Made by a program: the position numbers and the translations under genes
In this document: positions 1 through 5,863 of the stretch, one piece after another
Layout of the letters: each line of letters begins with the position of its first letter
Numbering within the stretch: position 1 is the stretch's first letter
Notes under the pieces: model-generated
Seen by the model: the letters and a program-made list of their open reading frames with translations, nothing else
What the model was told of the DNA's origin: nothing
The model's database searches: none
NCBI GenBank assembly: GCA_903909415.1
Contig: CAIVVS010000255.1
Coordinates: forward strand, 1 to 9,204
DNA length: 9,204 bases
Direction of reading: 5' to 3'
Origin: an uncultured Pseudomonadota bacterium
GTDB taxonomy: Bacteria; Pseudomonadota; Gammaproteobacteria; Burkholderiales; SG8-39

Positions 1-790
1 ACTCGGATCGTTCAAACGTGCATTTGCCCAGCATCTTCAACAAATCGACACCCGCAAGCGCCGGCTTCTGTGTCCAGAAAATGCCGGTTTTCCGGTCACC
101 GGACCCTAGGAGTTCTGCCTCAAGTCCTTCGGTCGCGTGGGAGTTGCCCAATTGGCGCTGGTGTTTGAAGAGCGTTACGAGTTCTTCGCCGAGCAACACC
201 CGGCTCAGTGCCTTGCCGTAGTCGCCGTGTTTGTTTCTTTGGGCCTCCGGAAACTCGGCGAGCACCATTTCCGCTGCTGTCCGGTAGCCCTTTTCTTTCA
301 TCAGTTTGGATGTGGCGGCGAGTCCTTGCTTGACCTTGCCGCCTTCTCCTTTGGCGTCGGTCTCAGCCTTTCGCTCTTCTGCTCGGCTGATCCAGTGGAA
401 CCCCCGGTGTTTGCACAAGTGGTAAATCACGCGAGCCCATTCGTCCGGCGCCAAAAGACGGTCCAGACCCTGAACCCGCAGTGTCCAAGGCGATATCGGT
501 GTTGGACTGTCAGGGCGGAAGAGCTGAGTGTTGGGGATGACGCCGTGCCGTGTCAGCGCCCGCGCAAGCCGGGTCAGGCGCCACGCCCTGCGGCGAAGGC
601 GTCTGCGCATCAAGCGTGCGGTGCGGCGCGCAAGGTTCAGGGATTCCCCTTCCTTGGCTGTTTCGGCTTTGTCGAAGGCGCGTACGCCGAGCGCGAGGAT
701 GCGATTGGGGGCTAGTACAGACCATCCGACGGACGCAATGCCAATGTCCAGACCGAATGCCAGCGATTCACGCGAGGGCTTGCCTTCCAT
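1..790 (-). CDS. cas9: Type II-C Cas9 endonuclease, N-terminal part (cut by window edge)
   Basis: RNA-guided DNA endonuclease of a class 2, type II CRISPR system; it binds a crRNA:tracrRNA pair and cuts both strands of invading DNA. Reading the minus strand from the ATG at 790 gives 263 codons with no stop, open at the left edge. Residues 12-23 (FGLDIGIASVGW) are the RuvC-I motif with catalytic Asp15. Residues about 54-81 are a bridge helix very rich in arginine (ARRTARLMRRRLRRRAWRL). Residues 124-131 (HLCKHRGF) and 241-260 (WTQKPALAG, KMLGKCTFE) match the REC region of N. meningitidis Cas9 as I recall it (HLIKHRGY, MTQRPALSG, KMLGHCTFE). HNH, RuvC-II/III and the PAM-interacting domain lie outside the window. 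The start is supported by the GGGGAG ribosome site at 797-802, six bases upstream. GC is lower than in the flanking genes and codons such as ATA, CTA and AGA appear, consistent with transfer. Identification as Cas9 is near certain; whether the gene is intact is unknown. Confidence 0.96.
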   Translation of the reverse strand, partial: MEGKPSRESLAFGLDIGIASVGWSVLAPNRILALGVRAFDKAETAKEGESLNLARRTARLMRRRLRRRAWRLTRLARALTRHGVIPNTQLFRPDSPTPISPWTLRVQGLDRLLAPDEWARVIYHLCKHRGFHWISRAEERKAETDAKGEGGKVKQGLAATSKLMKEKGYRTAAEMVLAEFPEAQRNKHGDYGKALSRVLLGEELVTLFKHQRQLGNSHATEGLEAELLGSGDRKTGIFWTQKPALAGVDLLKMLGKCTFERSE

Positions 791-808
791 TCGTCTCTCC
801 CCTAAGCT
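780..808 (+). promoter_or_regulatory. Candidate tracrRNA promoter (weak)
   Basis: TTGCCT (780-785) and TAAGCT (803-808) are separated by 17 bases and would start transcription around 814-816, just where the anti-repeat begins. The hexamers match consensus only 4/6 and 3/6, so the call rests mainly on position. The element would overlap the cas9 start codon and ribosome site on the other strand. Confidence 0.25.
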
Positions 809-815
809 CTTTCCC

Positions 816-899
816 ATTGTGGCTATCCGGGGTGAGAGCCGTTGCTGCAATAAAGTAGAAATGCTGTACCCGCCCGGTGGGTAAAACCACCGGGCTTTT
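816..899 (+). ncRNA. tracrRNA of the type II-C CRISPR-Cas9 system
   Basis: The trans-activating RNA pairs with CRISPR repeat transcripts and holds the crRNA in Cas9. Positions 816-851 form a 36-nt anti-repeat (ATTG...CAAT). It has the same length as the N. meningitidis anti-repeat, and the stretch GAGCCGTTGCTGCAATAA (836-853) differs from the meningococcal GAACCGTTGCTACAATAA at only two positions (recalled, not searched). A linker (852-871) leads to a strong hairpin with a T run. The gene lies directly upstream of cas9 on the opposite strand. The array repeat should therefore be about 36 nt: starting GTTGCAGC, then about five bases that bulge against the anti-repeat, then close to CTCTCACCCCGGATAGC, and ending ACAAT. 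The 5' end is inferred from the anti-repeat; the primary transcript may start a few bases earlier. The array that would confirm the pairing is outside the window. Confidence 0.88.
872..899 (+). terminator. Rho-independent terminator of the tracrRNA
   Basis: GCCCGGTGG (872-880) and CCACCGGGC (887-895) form a perfect 9-bp stem around a GTAAAA loop, followed by TTTT at 896-899. The T run exists only on the plus strand, so the element ends the tracrRNA but should not stop cas9 transcription reading the other way. In type II-C systems such a hairpin also forms the 3' structure of the tracrRNA bound by Cas9. Confidence 0.85.
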
Positions 900-903
900 C
901 ATT

Positions 904-934
904 GGTGGTTGCCCAAATATTAGGCAACCTCACC
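904..934. repeat. Inverted repeat between tracrRNA and oxidoreductase gene
   Basis: GGTTGCC (907-913) and GGCAACC (923-929) form a perfect 7-bp inverted repeat around a 9-base AT-rich loop; GGTG (904-907) and CACC (931-934) add outer pairing with a mismatch or bulge. There is no T run on either strand, so it is a poor terminator. Its position over the candidate cas9 -10 element makes an operator possible. Confidence 0.45.
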
Positions 935-945
935 TTGCGCGTCTA
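917..945 (-). promoter_or_regulatory. Candidate cas9 promoter
   Basis: On the minus strand, TAGACG (945-940) and TAATAT (922-917) sit 17 bases apart, each matching the sigma-70 consensus at 4/6. Transcription would begin near 910 and give cas9 a leader of about 120 nt that is antisense to the whole tracrRNA. The -10 lies in the loop of the inverted repeat at 907-929. No better pair was noticed by eye between cas9 and the next gene. Confidence 0.3.
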
Positions 946-1055
946 GGGGTGGGCGAAAAATCCTCAATAAAAACAGGGATTTCCTGCTCAAAACAACGCT
1001 TTCCCGGTAGACCAGAAAGCACTATGGCTGGTTTAAACGAACTAGGACGTCGCCC
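930..1055. other. AT-richer intergenic stretch at the edge of the CRISPR locus
   Basis: No coding frame is convincing here. One 60-base line (961-1020) counts about 45% GC, far below the genes to the right. It contains two short inverted repeats: CAGG (974-977) with CCTG (983-986), and GCTTTC (998-1003) with GAAAGC (1015-1020), the latter about 40 bases before the next start codon and a plausible operator. No CRISPR repeat, IS end or convincing sigma-70 promoter for the downstream gene was recognised. Confidence 0.4.
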
Positions 1056-2042
1056 ATGAAAGCCGCTTACTACGAACGCGTCGGCCCGGCGGCCGAGGTG
1101 CTGCAACTGGCCGACCTGCCCGATCCCCAGCCCGCGCCCGGCGAGTTGCGTGTGCGCCTGCAATGGTCCGGCGTGAATCCCTCGGACGTGAAAACGCGCG
1201 GCGGCGTGCGCAGCAAGGTCCTGGCCTTCCCGCGCATCATCCCGCACAGCGACGGCGCGGGCGTGGTCGACGCGGTGGGCGAGGGCGTGGACACCTCCCG
1301 CATCGGCGAGCGCGTCTGGGTCTGGAATGCGGCCTGGGGCCGGCCCTTCGGCACGGCGGCGCAGTACACCTGTTTGCCCAGCCGCCAGGCGGTGCTGCTG
1401 CCCGAGGGCGTGGGCGGCGAGGCCGGCGCATGCTTCGGCATCCCGGCGCTGACCGCGTTGCATGCGGTGCTGACCCACGGCGGCATCGCCGGCCAGACGG
1501 TGGTGGTCGCGGGCGGCGCGGGCGCGGTGGGCCATTACGCGGTGCAGGCGGCGAGCCGGCTGGGCGCGGCCTGCGTGATCGCCACCGTCAGCGGCGAGGA
1601 GAAGGCGGCGCTGGCGCGTGCCGCCGGGGCCGACGTGGTGCTGAACTACCGCACCGAGCCGGTGGCCGAACGCGTGATGGCGCTCACCCGCGGGCGCGGC
1701 GCGGACCGCGTGGTCGAGGTGGACCTCGCCGCCAATGGCGCGCTGAATGCGTCCATGCTGCGCACCGGCGGCCTGTGCGTGGCCTACGGCAGCGGGCCGC
1801 AGCCGCTGGCGCTGCCGTTCCCGGCCTACCTGGCGAAGAACATCGCGGTGCAGTTCTTCATGGTGTACCACCTGGAAGCGGCGGACCGCGAGCGCGCCGA
1901 GCGCGTGCTGGAGCGCATGCTGCTGCGTGGCGAACTCACGCACAACGTGACGCGGCGCCTGCCGCTGGCGAAGATCGCCGAGGCGCATGCCATCGTGGAG
2001 CAGGGCACGGCCGGCGGCAACGTGGTGCTGGACGTCGCCTAG
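1056..2042 (+). CDS. NADPH:quinone oxidoreductase-like protein, zinc-free MDR family
   Basis: A soluble, 328-residue member of the medium-chain dehydrogenase/reductase superfamily, in the quinone oxidoreductase (QOR) branch, which reduces quinones or enones with NADPH. The N-terminal GroES-like domain has NPSD (41-44) and HSDGAGVVDAVGEGV (64-78). The Rossmann domain carries the AGGAGAVGHYAVQ nucleotide-binding loop from residue 152 and a DVVLNYR segment (193-199) like the VINYR of E. coli Qor. It ends with GGNVVLDV. The cysteine-rich structural zinc loop of alcohol dehydrogenases is absent. Length is normal for the family. An AGGACG ribosome site (1044-1049) six bases upstream supports this start. 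It stands alone and converges with the Bug gene to its right. Its high GC fits the host rather than the CRISPR locus. The substrate cannot be predicted. Confidence 0.9.
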   Translation: MKAAYYERVGPAAEVLQLADLPDPQPAPGELRVRLQWSGVNPSDVKTRGGVRSKVLAFPRIIPHSDGAGVVDAVGEGVDTSRIGERVWVWNAAWGRPFGTAAQYTCLPSRQAVLLPEGVGGEAGACFGIPALTALHAVLTHGGIAGQTVVVAGGAGAVGHYAVQAASRLGAACVIATVSGEEKAALARAAGADVVLNYRTEPVAERVMALTRGRGADRVVEVDLAANGALNASMLRTGGLCVAYGSGPQPLALPFPAYLAKNIAVQFFMVYHLEAADRERAERVLERMLLRGELTHNVTRRLPLAKIAEAHAIVEQGTAGGNVVLDVA

Positions 2043-2053
2043 CGGGCAGTCAC

Positions 2054-2074
2054 CAAGCCGGCTACTCCGGCTTG
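2054..2074. terminator. Candidate hairpin between convergent genes
   Basis: CAAGCCGG (2054-2061) and CCGGCTTG (2067-2074) form a perfect 8-bp stem with a CTACT loop. It sits 11 bases after the oxidoreductase stop and includes the stop codon of the convergent Bug gene. Neither strand has a T run after it, so it would be an imperfect, possibly bidirectional terminator. Confidence 0.35.
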
Positions 2075-3114
2075 ATCCCCGCCGCGTTGACCGCCTCGGT
2101 CAGCATGCGCATCTGGCGCTGGATGAAGGCGCGGAAGTCCTCGGGCGAACCGCCCACGCCGAGCGTGAAGATCTCCAGCAGCCGCGCCTTCACTTCCGGC
2201 GCGGCGATCACCTTGTTGGCGTCCGCGTTGATGCGGCTCACCACGGCCGGGGGCATGTTCGCCGGGCCGAACAGCGAGAACCAGCCCGAGAACTCCAGTC
2301 CGGGCAGGCCCTGCTCGGCGAAGGACGGCAGGTTGGGTTCGCCGACGAAGCGCTCGTCGCCCAGCACCGCCAGCGCCTTGAGCTTGCCGGCGCGCACCTG
2401 TTGCATGGCGGTGGTGTCGATCACCGCGTGGATGTGGCCGGCCAGCAAGTCCTGCATCGCCGCCGCCGCGCCCTTGTAGGGCACGTGCACGACGTTGATC
2501 CCGCCGCGCGCCTTCACCAGTTCGAACGACAGGTGCTGCGGCGAGCCCGCGCCCACGCTGCCGTAGGACAGCTTGCCGGGGTTGGCCTTCGCATGGGCGA
2601 TGAACTCCGGCAGGCTGCCGGCCGGCACCGAGGGGTGCACCACCAGAAACAGCGGATTCTTCGCCACCAGCATGATGGGCGTGAGGTCCCGGTCCGGGTC
2701 GAACGGGAGCTTCGCGATCATCAGTTTGTTGGTGGTGTGGATGGGCGAGGCGCCGCCGCCCAGCATGTAGCCGTCGGGCGGCGCCTTGGCCACCGCGTCG
2801 GCGCCGATCAGCCCGGCCGCGCCCGGGCGGTTCTCCACGATCACCGACTGGCCCCACATGTCGGTGAGCCGCTGGCCCAGCAGGCGCATGGTCAGGTCCA
2901 GCGAGCCGCCTGCCGCGTAGGGCACGATGATGCGCACGGTCTTGGCGGGCCAGCGGTCCTGAGCCTGCCCTTGCAGCGGCACGCACAGCGCGAGCGCGGT
3001 GAGTAAGCCCCGGGTCAGGGCGCGGGTCAGCGCCCGTGTCACGGACGAAAGGCGCGGCAGGCCGTTGAGAACCGGCCCGCACATCGCCGGCGCAAGCCGT
3101 ATGCGGTTGTTCAT
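2062..3114 (-). CDS. Bug-family (TctC-like) periplasmic solute receptor, operon-distal
   Basis: Extracytoplasmic receptor of the Bug family, which captures carboxylates or similar small molecules and can serve tripartite tricarboxylate transporters. 350 residues from the chosen start. The N-terminus is long and arginine-bearing, followed by a hydrophobic stretch (LLTALALCVPL, about 37-47) and a probable signal-peptidase site after Ala51 (QGQA). The mature part shows family landmarks: VPYAAGGSLDLTMR (65-77, with the usual Asp73), VIVENRPGA (91-99), PPDGY (112-116), LPFDPDRDLTPI (136-147) and a later VPYKGAAAA segment. It is the last gene of the minus-strand run, 64 bases after the GMC oxidoreductase. 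No TctA/TctB membrane partner is encoded nearby. The ligand is unknown but is presumably related to the substrate of the upstream enzymes. Confidence 0.93.
   Translation of the reverse strand: MNNRIRLAPAMCGPVLNGLPRLSSVTRALTRALTRGLLTALALCVPLQGQAQDRWPAKTVRIIVPYAAGGSLDLTMRLLGQRLTDMWGQSVIVENRPGAAGLIGADAVAKAPPDGYMLGGGASPIHTTNKLMIAKLPFDPDRDLTPIMLVAKNPLFLVVHPSVPAGSLPEFIAHAKANPGKLSYGSVGAGSPQHLSFELVKARGGINVVHVPYKGAAAAMQDLLAGHIHAVIDTTAMQQVRAGKLKALAVLGDERFVGEPNLPSFAEQGLPGLEFSGWFSLFGPANMPPAVVSRINADANKVIAAPEVKARLLEIFTLGVGGSPEDFRAFIQRQMRMLTEAVNAAGIKPE
3011..3034. repeat. 12-bp in-frame tandem repeat in the signal-peptide region
   Basis: Two imperfect copies, CGGGTCAGGGCG and CGGGTCAGCGCC, with a third more degenerate copy to the right. 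On the coding strand they give the repeated residues TRAL TRAL TRGL before the hydrophobic core of the Bug receptor signal peptide. The repeat lengthens the positively charged region and could vary by slippage. Confidence 0.5.
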
Positions 3115-3120
3115 TTTTGC

Positions 3121-3130
3121 TCCTCCTCCT
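3121..3130 (-). promoter_or_regulatory. Strong ribosome binding site fixing the Bug gene start
   Basis: The minus strand reads AGGAGGAGGA, ending six bases before the ATG at 3114. This near-perfect anti-16S match favours that start over the in-frame ATG seven codons upstream (3135), whose reading would run through the ribosome site. Confidence 0.8.
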
Positions 3131-3178
3131 TGCATGACCGGACGCGGGCGGGTGCTCGCAGTCCGTGCTACGCCGCAG

Positions 3179-4810
3179 TCACGCCGAAACGGTCTCCGGC
3201 GGCAGCGGCGTCCTTCCCCGTATCAGGTCGGCGGCGCGTTCTGCCACCATGATCACGGCGGCATTGATGTTGCCCCCGACCAGGTCCGGCATCACCGAGG
3301 CGTCCACCACGCGCAGGCCTTGCACCCCGCGCACGCGCAGCTCCGGGTCCACCACCGACTGCGCATCGGCGCCCATGCGGCAGGTGCCCAGCGGATGGTG
3401 CGCGGTGTGGGCGCCGGCGCGTATGAAGGCGTCGATGGCGGCGTCGTCCTGCACGCCCGGGCCGGGCGAGATCTCGCCGGCATTGAAGTCCGACAGCGGC
3501 GCACGGCTGCCGATGTCGCGCAGCATGCGCACCCCGGCGCGTATGGTCGCGCGGTCCTTTTCGCTGGACAGGAAGTTCTGGCGCACGCGCGGCGGCGCCA
3601 GCGGATCGGCCGATGCCAGCACCACGCTGCCGCGGCTTTCCGGGCGCAGCAGCACCACGCGGCAGGTGTAGCCGTCCTCGTAGGAACGGGCGAAGGGCAG
3701 GTAGGGCTGGGCGCCCTCGGGCACGGCGCGGAACAGCAGTTGTACGTCGGGCAGCAGCGCATCGGCCGCGGTCCGGAGGAAGGCGGTGAAGCCGCCGGGC
3801 AGGATGGTGCCCGGGCCGGTGCCGAACAGCCAGGCCTGCATGAAGGCCAGGCCCATGCGGTCCAGGCGCATCAGGCGATGGAAGGTGCCCGTATTGCGCC
3901 GCTTCCAGGCGACCACCACCGAGAGGTGGTCCTGCAGGTTCTGGCCGACCGCGGGCAGCGCGGCCTTCACGTCTATGCCCAGGGCCGACAGCGTGGCCGG
4001 ATCGCCCACGCCCGAGAGCTGCAGCAGCTGCGGCGAGTTGACCGTGCCGCCGCTGAGGATGACTTCGCGCGAGGCGCGCGCCATGCGCTTTGCGCCGTCC
4101 TGCAGGTACTCGACGCCGGTGGCGCGGCCGTCCTCGATCACCACCCGGGTCACATGCGCGCGGACCTCGACGCGCAGGTTGGGCCGATTGAGCGCCGGGC
4201 GCAGGTAGGCATTCGCGGTGCTCGAGCGCCGGCCGTTGCGTATGGTCGCCTGGCCGGGTGAAAAGCCGTGCTGCTGCGGGCCGTTGAAGTCCGCGACATA
4301 GGGATGGCCCGCGTCCTGGCCGGCGGCGATGAAGGCCTTCACCACCGGGTCGGGGAAGCGCGTGGTCACCGTGCCCACCGGGCCCTCGCCGCCGCGGAAG
4401 GCGCTCGCGCCGCCTTCCCAGCTCTCCTGGCGCCGGAAGTAGGGCAGCACATGGGCGTAGGACCACTGCGTGAGGCCGCTGGCGGCCCAGCGGTCGTAGT
4501 CGCCGCGGTTGCCGCGCACGTAGGCCATCACGTTGATCGAGGAGCAGCCGCCGATCACCTTGCCGCGCGTCAGGTCGATGCGCCGGTTGTCCAGGTTGGG
4601 CTCGGGTTCCACCCAGTAGTGCCAGTCATAGACCCGGCGGCCGAACAGCCGTCCCAGGCCGAGCGGGACGTGGAAGTAGGGGCTGCGATCCCAGCCGCCG
4701 GCCTCCAGCAGCAGCACGCGGACACCGGCGTCCTCGGTGAGTCGCGCGGCCAGCGTGCAGCCGGCCGAACCCGCGCCGACGATCACGTAGTCGTATTCCC
4801 GGTGTTCCAT
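3179..4810 (-). CDS. GMC-family FAD-dependent oxidoreductase (choline dehydrogenase-like)
   Basis: Flavoenzyme of the glucose-methanol-choline family, oxidising an alcohol to an aldehyde or ketone; bacterial members usually pass electrons to the respiratory chain. 543 residues, a normal length. The N-terminal Rossmann motif VGAGSAG (11-17) with Glu36 binds the FAD adenosine. GKVIGGCSSINVMAYVRG (83-100) is GMC signature 1 and SGGTVNSPQLLQLSG (253-267) is signature 2. Near the C-terminus HHPLGTCRMG (471-480) carries the likely catalytic His472, and GGNINAA (512-518) the partner Asn516. No signal peptide is seen. An AAGGAA ribosome site lies just upstream of the start. It is the third gene of the run, 38 bases after the substrate-binding protein gene. 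The closest named relatives are BetA-type dehydrogenases, but no betaine genes are nearby, so the substrate should not be assumed to be choline. Confidence 0.93.
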   Translation of the reverse strand: MEHREYDYVIVGAGSAGCTLAARLTEDAGVRVLLLEAGGWDRSPYFHVPLGLGRLFGRRVYDWHYWVEPEPNLDNRRIDLTRGKVIGGCSSINVMAYVRGNRGDYDRWAASGLTQWSYAHVLPYFRRQESWEGGASAFRGGEGPVGTVTTRFPDPVVKAFIAAGQDAGHPYVADFNGPQQHGFSPGQATIRNGRRSSTANAYLRPALNRPNLRVEVRAHVTRVVIEDGRATGVEYLQDGAKRMARASREVILSGGTVNSPQLLQLSGVGDPATLSALGIDVKAALPAVGQNLQDHLSVVVAWKRRNTGTFHRLMRLDRMGLAFMQAWLFGTGPGTILPGGFTAFLRTAADALLPDVQLLFRAVPEGAQPYLPFARSYEDGYTCRVVLLRPESRGSVVLASADPLAPPRVRQNFLSSEKDRATIRAGVRMLRDIGSRAPLSDFNAGEISPGPGVQDDAAIDAFIRAGAHTAHHPLGTCRMGADAQSVVDPELRVRGVQGLRVVDASVMPDLVGGNINAAVIMVAERAADLIRGRTPLPPETVSA

Positions 4811-4848
4811 CCTGTTCCTTGCCGGCGGGGCCTGGTCGGGGTTGCGCG

Positions 4849-5850
4849 TCAGCGCAGGCCGGCCATGGCGCGCTGCCAGTAGCCGAGTTCGAGGTAGCGC
4901 TCCGGCGCGGGCGGCTTGCCACCCCAGGTGCCGAGGATCTCCGCACGCAGCTTGAGCACGTTGCGGAAGCCCTCCATGTCCACCTGCGCGTCCCGCGTGA
5001 AGCCGTTCACCGGGTCGGTGGCGATCTCGTAGGAGCGCTGCGCGATGTCGGCGGGCAGCTTGAGCCGCTCGGCGAGGTAGGCCACCGACTGCGCCTTGTT
5101 GGCCGGGTCCAGCGACCAGCGCAGGCCCTCGATGTAGGCCTGGACGTAGCGCACCATCAGGTCCGGGTTGGCCGGCGCCCAGCTGCGCAGCGTGAAGCCG
5201 GTGGTCGAGAGGTAGGGGCCGATGGAGCGCACCGCCACGCCCATGTCGCGCAGGCCCGCCTTCTCCGCCTGGATCGAGAAGGGCAGGTTGAGCATCGCGC
5301 CGGCGTGGGTCTTGTCCTTGATCAGCCCGTCCAGCCGGAAGCGCGTCGCGCCCACCGGCTTGACCTGGTAGTCGCCTTTCTTCAGGCCGTTCTGCTCCAG
5401 CATGCGGTAGAGCATCAGCGCGAAGGCGGTGTCGGGCGCGTCCACGGTCACGGTCTTGCCGCGCAGCTGGGCGATGGAGGTGATCTCCGGCTGCACGTAC
5501 AGGTTGTTGAAGCCGTTGTCCCCGCCCAGGAACACGACGATGTCCACGCCGGCCTGCTCGGCCATGGCCACCGCGTTGTCCACCGAGGTATGCACGATCT
5601 GGTAGCGCCCCTGCGCCAGGCCGTCGCGCAGTTCCTGCGAGTTCGGCGCGATGCGCATGTCCACCTCGATGCCGCGCCGCGCGAAGTAGCCGCGTTCCTG
5701 CGCCGCGATCATGGGCAGGTTCTGCACCCCGGCGAACACCATCACGGTCAGCTTGTCCACCGGCCGGTTGCCTGCGGGTGCCTGGGCCATGGAACAGGCG
5801 GTGGCGAATCCCAGCAGCGTGGCGAGCAGTACTTGCAATGCCTGTTTCAT
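4849..5850 (-). CDS. ABC-type substrate-binding protein, NMT1/THI5 (SsuA/TauA-like) family
   Basis: Periplasmic binding protein of the family that includes nitrate, sulfonate, taurine and pyrimidine-precursor receptors. 333 residues. The signal peptide is a short basic start, a hydrophobic core (ALQVLLATLLGFATA) and cleavage probably after Ala24 (AQA); Cys19 follows ATA, so a lipoprotein cannot be excluded. Family landmarks are NLPMIAAQERGYFARRGIEV (44-63), QIVHTSVDNAVAM (84-96) and GKTVTVDAPDTAFA (131-144). The start is supported by a GGGGGAA stretch a few bases upstream. It lies 13 bases after the CoA-transferase gene and is very probably co-transcribed with it. No ABC permease or ATPase is present in the window, so it must either share a transporter encoded elsewhere or act as a sensor. 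The ligand is unknown. Confidence 0.9.
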   Translation of the reverse strand: MKQALQVLLATLLGFATACSMAQAPAGNRPVDKLTVMVFAGVQNLPMIAAQERGYFARRGIEVDMRIAPNSQELRDGLAQGRYQIVHTSVDNAVAMAEQAGVDIVVFLGGDNGFNNLYVQPEITSIAQLRGKTVTVDAPDTAFALMLYRMLEQNGLKKGDYQVKPVGATRFRLDGLIKDKTHAGAMLNLPFSIQAEKAGLRDMGVAVRSIGPYLSTTGFTLRSWAPANPDLMVRYVQAYIEGLRWSLDPANKAQSVAYLAERLKLPADIAQRSYEIATDPVNGFTRDAQVDMEGFRNVLKLRAEILGTWGGKPPAPERYLELGYWQRAMAGLR

Positions 5851-5863
5851 GGTTCCCCCGGAT

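Noticed and set aside
18..884. Several plus-strand open frames (18-221, 137-715, 528-884, 550-858) opposite cas9
   Set aside because: They are shadows of the minus-strand Cas9 frame, whose motifs are unmistakable; their translations resemble no known family.
904..934. Inverted repeat as a Rho-independent terminator
   Set aside because: It has no T run on either strand and lies immediately after a better terminator; an operator or neutral repeat fits better.
1..1055. Search for CRISPR repeats or degenerate repeats near the tracrRNA
   Set aside because: Apart from the anti-repeat itself, no second copy of its ends (ATTGCAGC or CCACAAT) with regular spacing was seen; the array is not in this window.
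877..1059. A 60-codon plus-strand frame between the tracrRNA and the oxidoreductase gene
   Set aside because: It begins inside the tracrRNA terminator stem, has no ribosome site, covers inverted repeats and overlaps the next start codon.
930..1988. Long minus-strand frame opposite the quinone oxidoreductase
   Set aside because: High-GC antisense shadow with His/Arg/Ala-rich low-complexity translation and no domain.
3115..3135. Upstream start (3135) for the operon-distal Bug gene
   Set aside because: The seven extra codons consist of the ribosome site of the ATG at 3114.
3179..4810. Naming the GMC oxidoreductase betA
   Set aside because: The family match is clear, but there is no betaine aldehyde dehydrogenase, BetI or choline transporter nearby, so choline specificity is unsupported.
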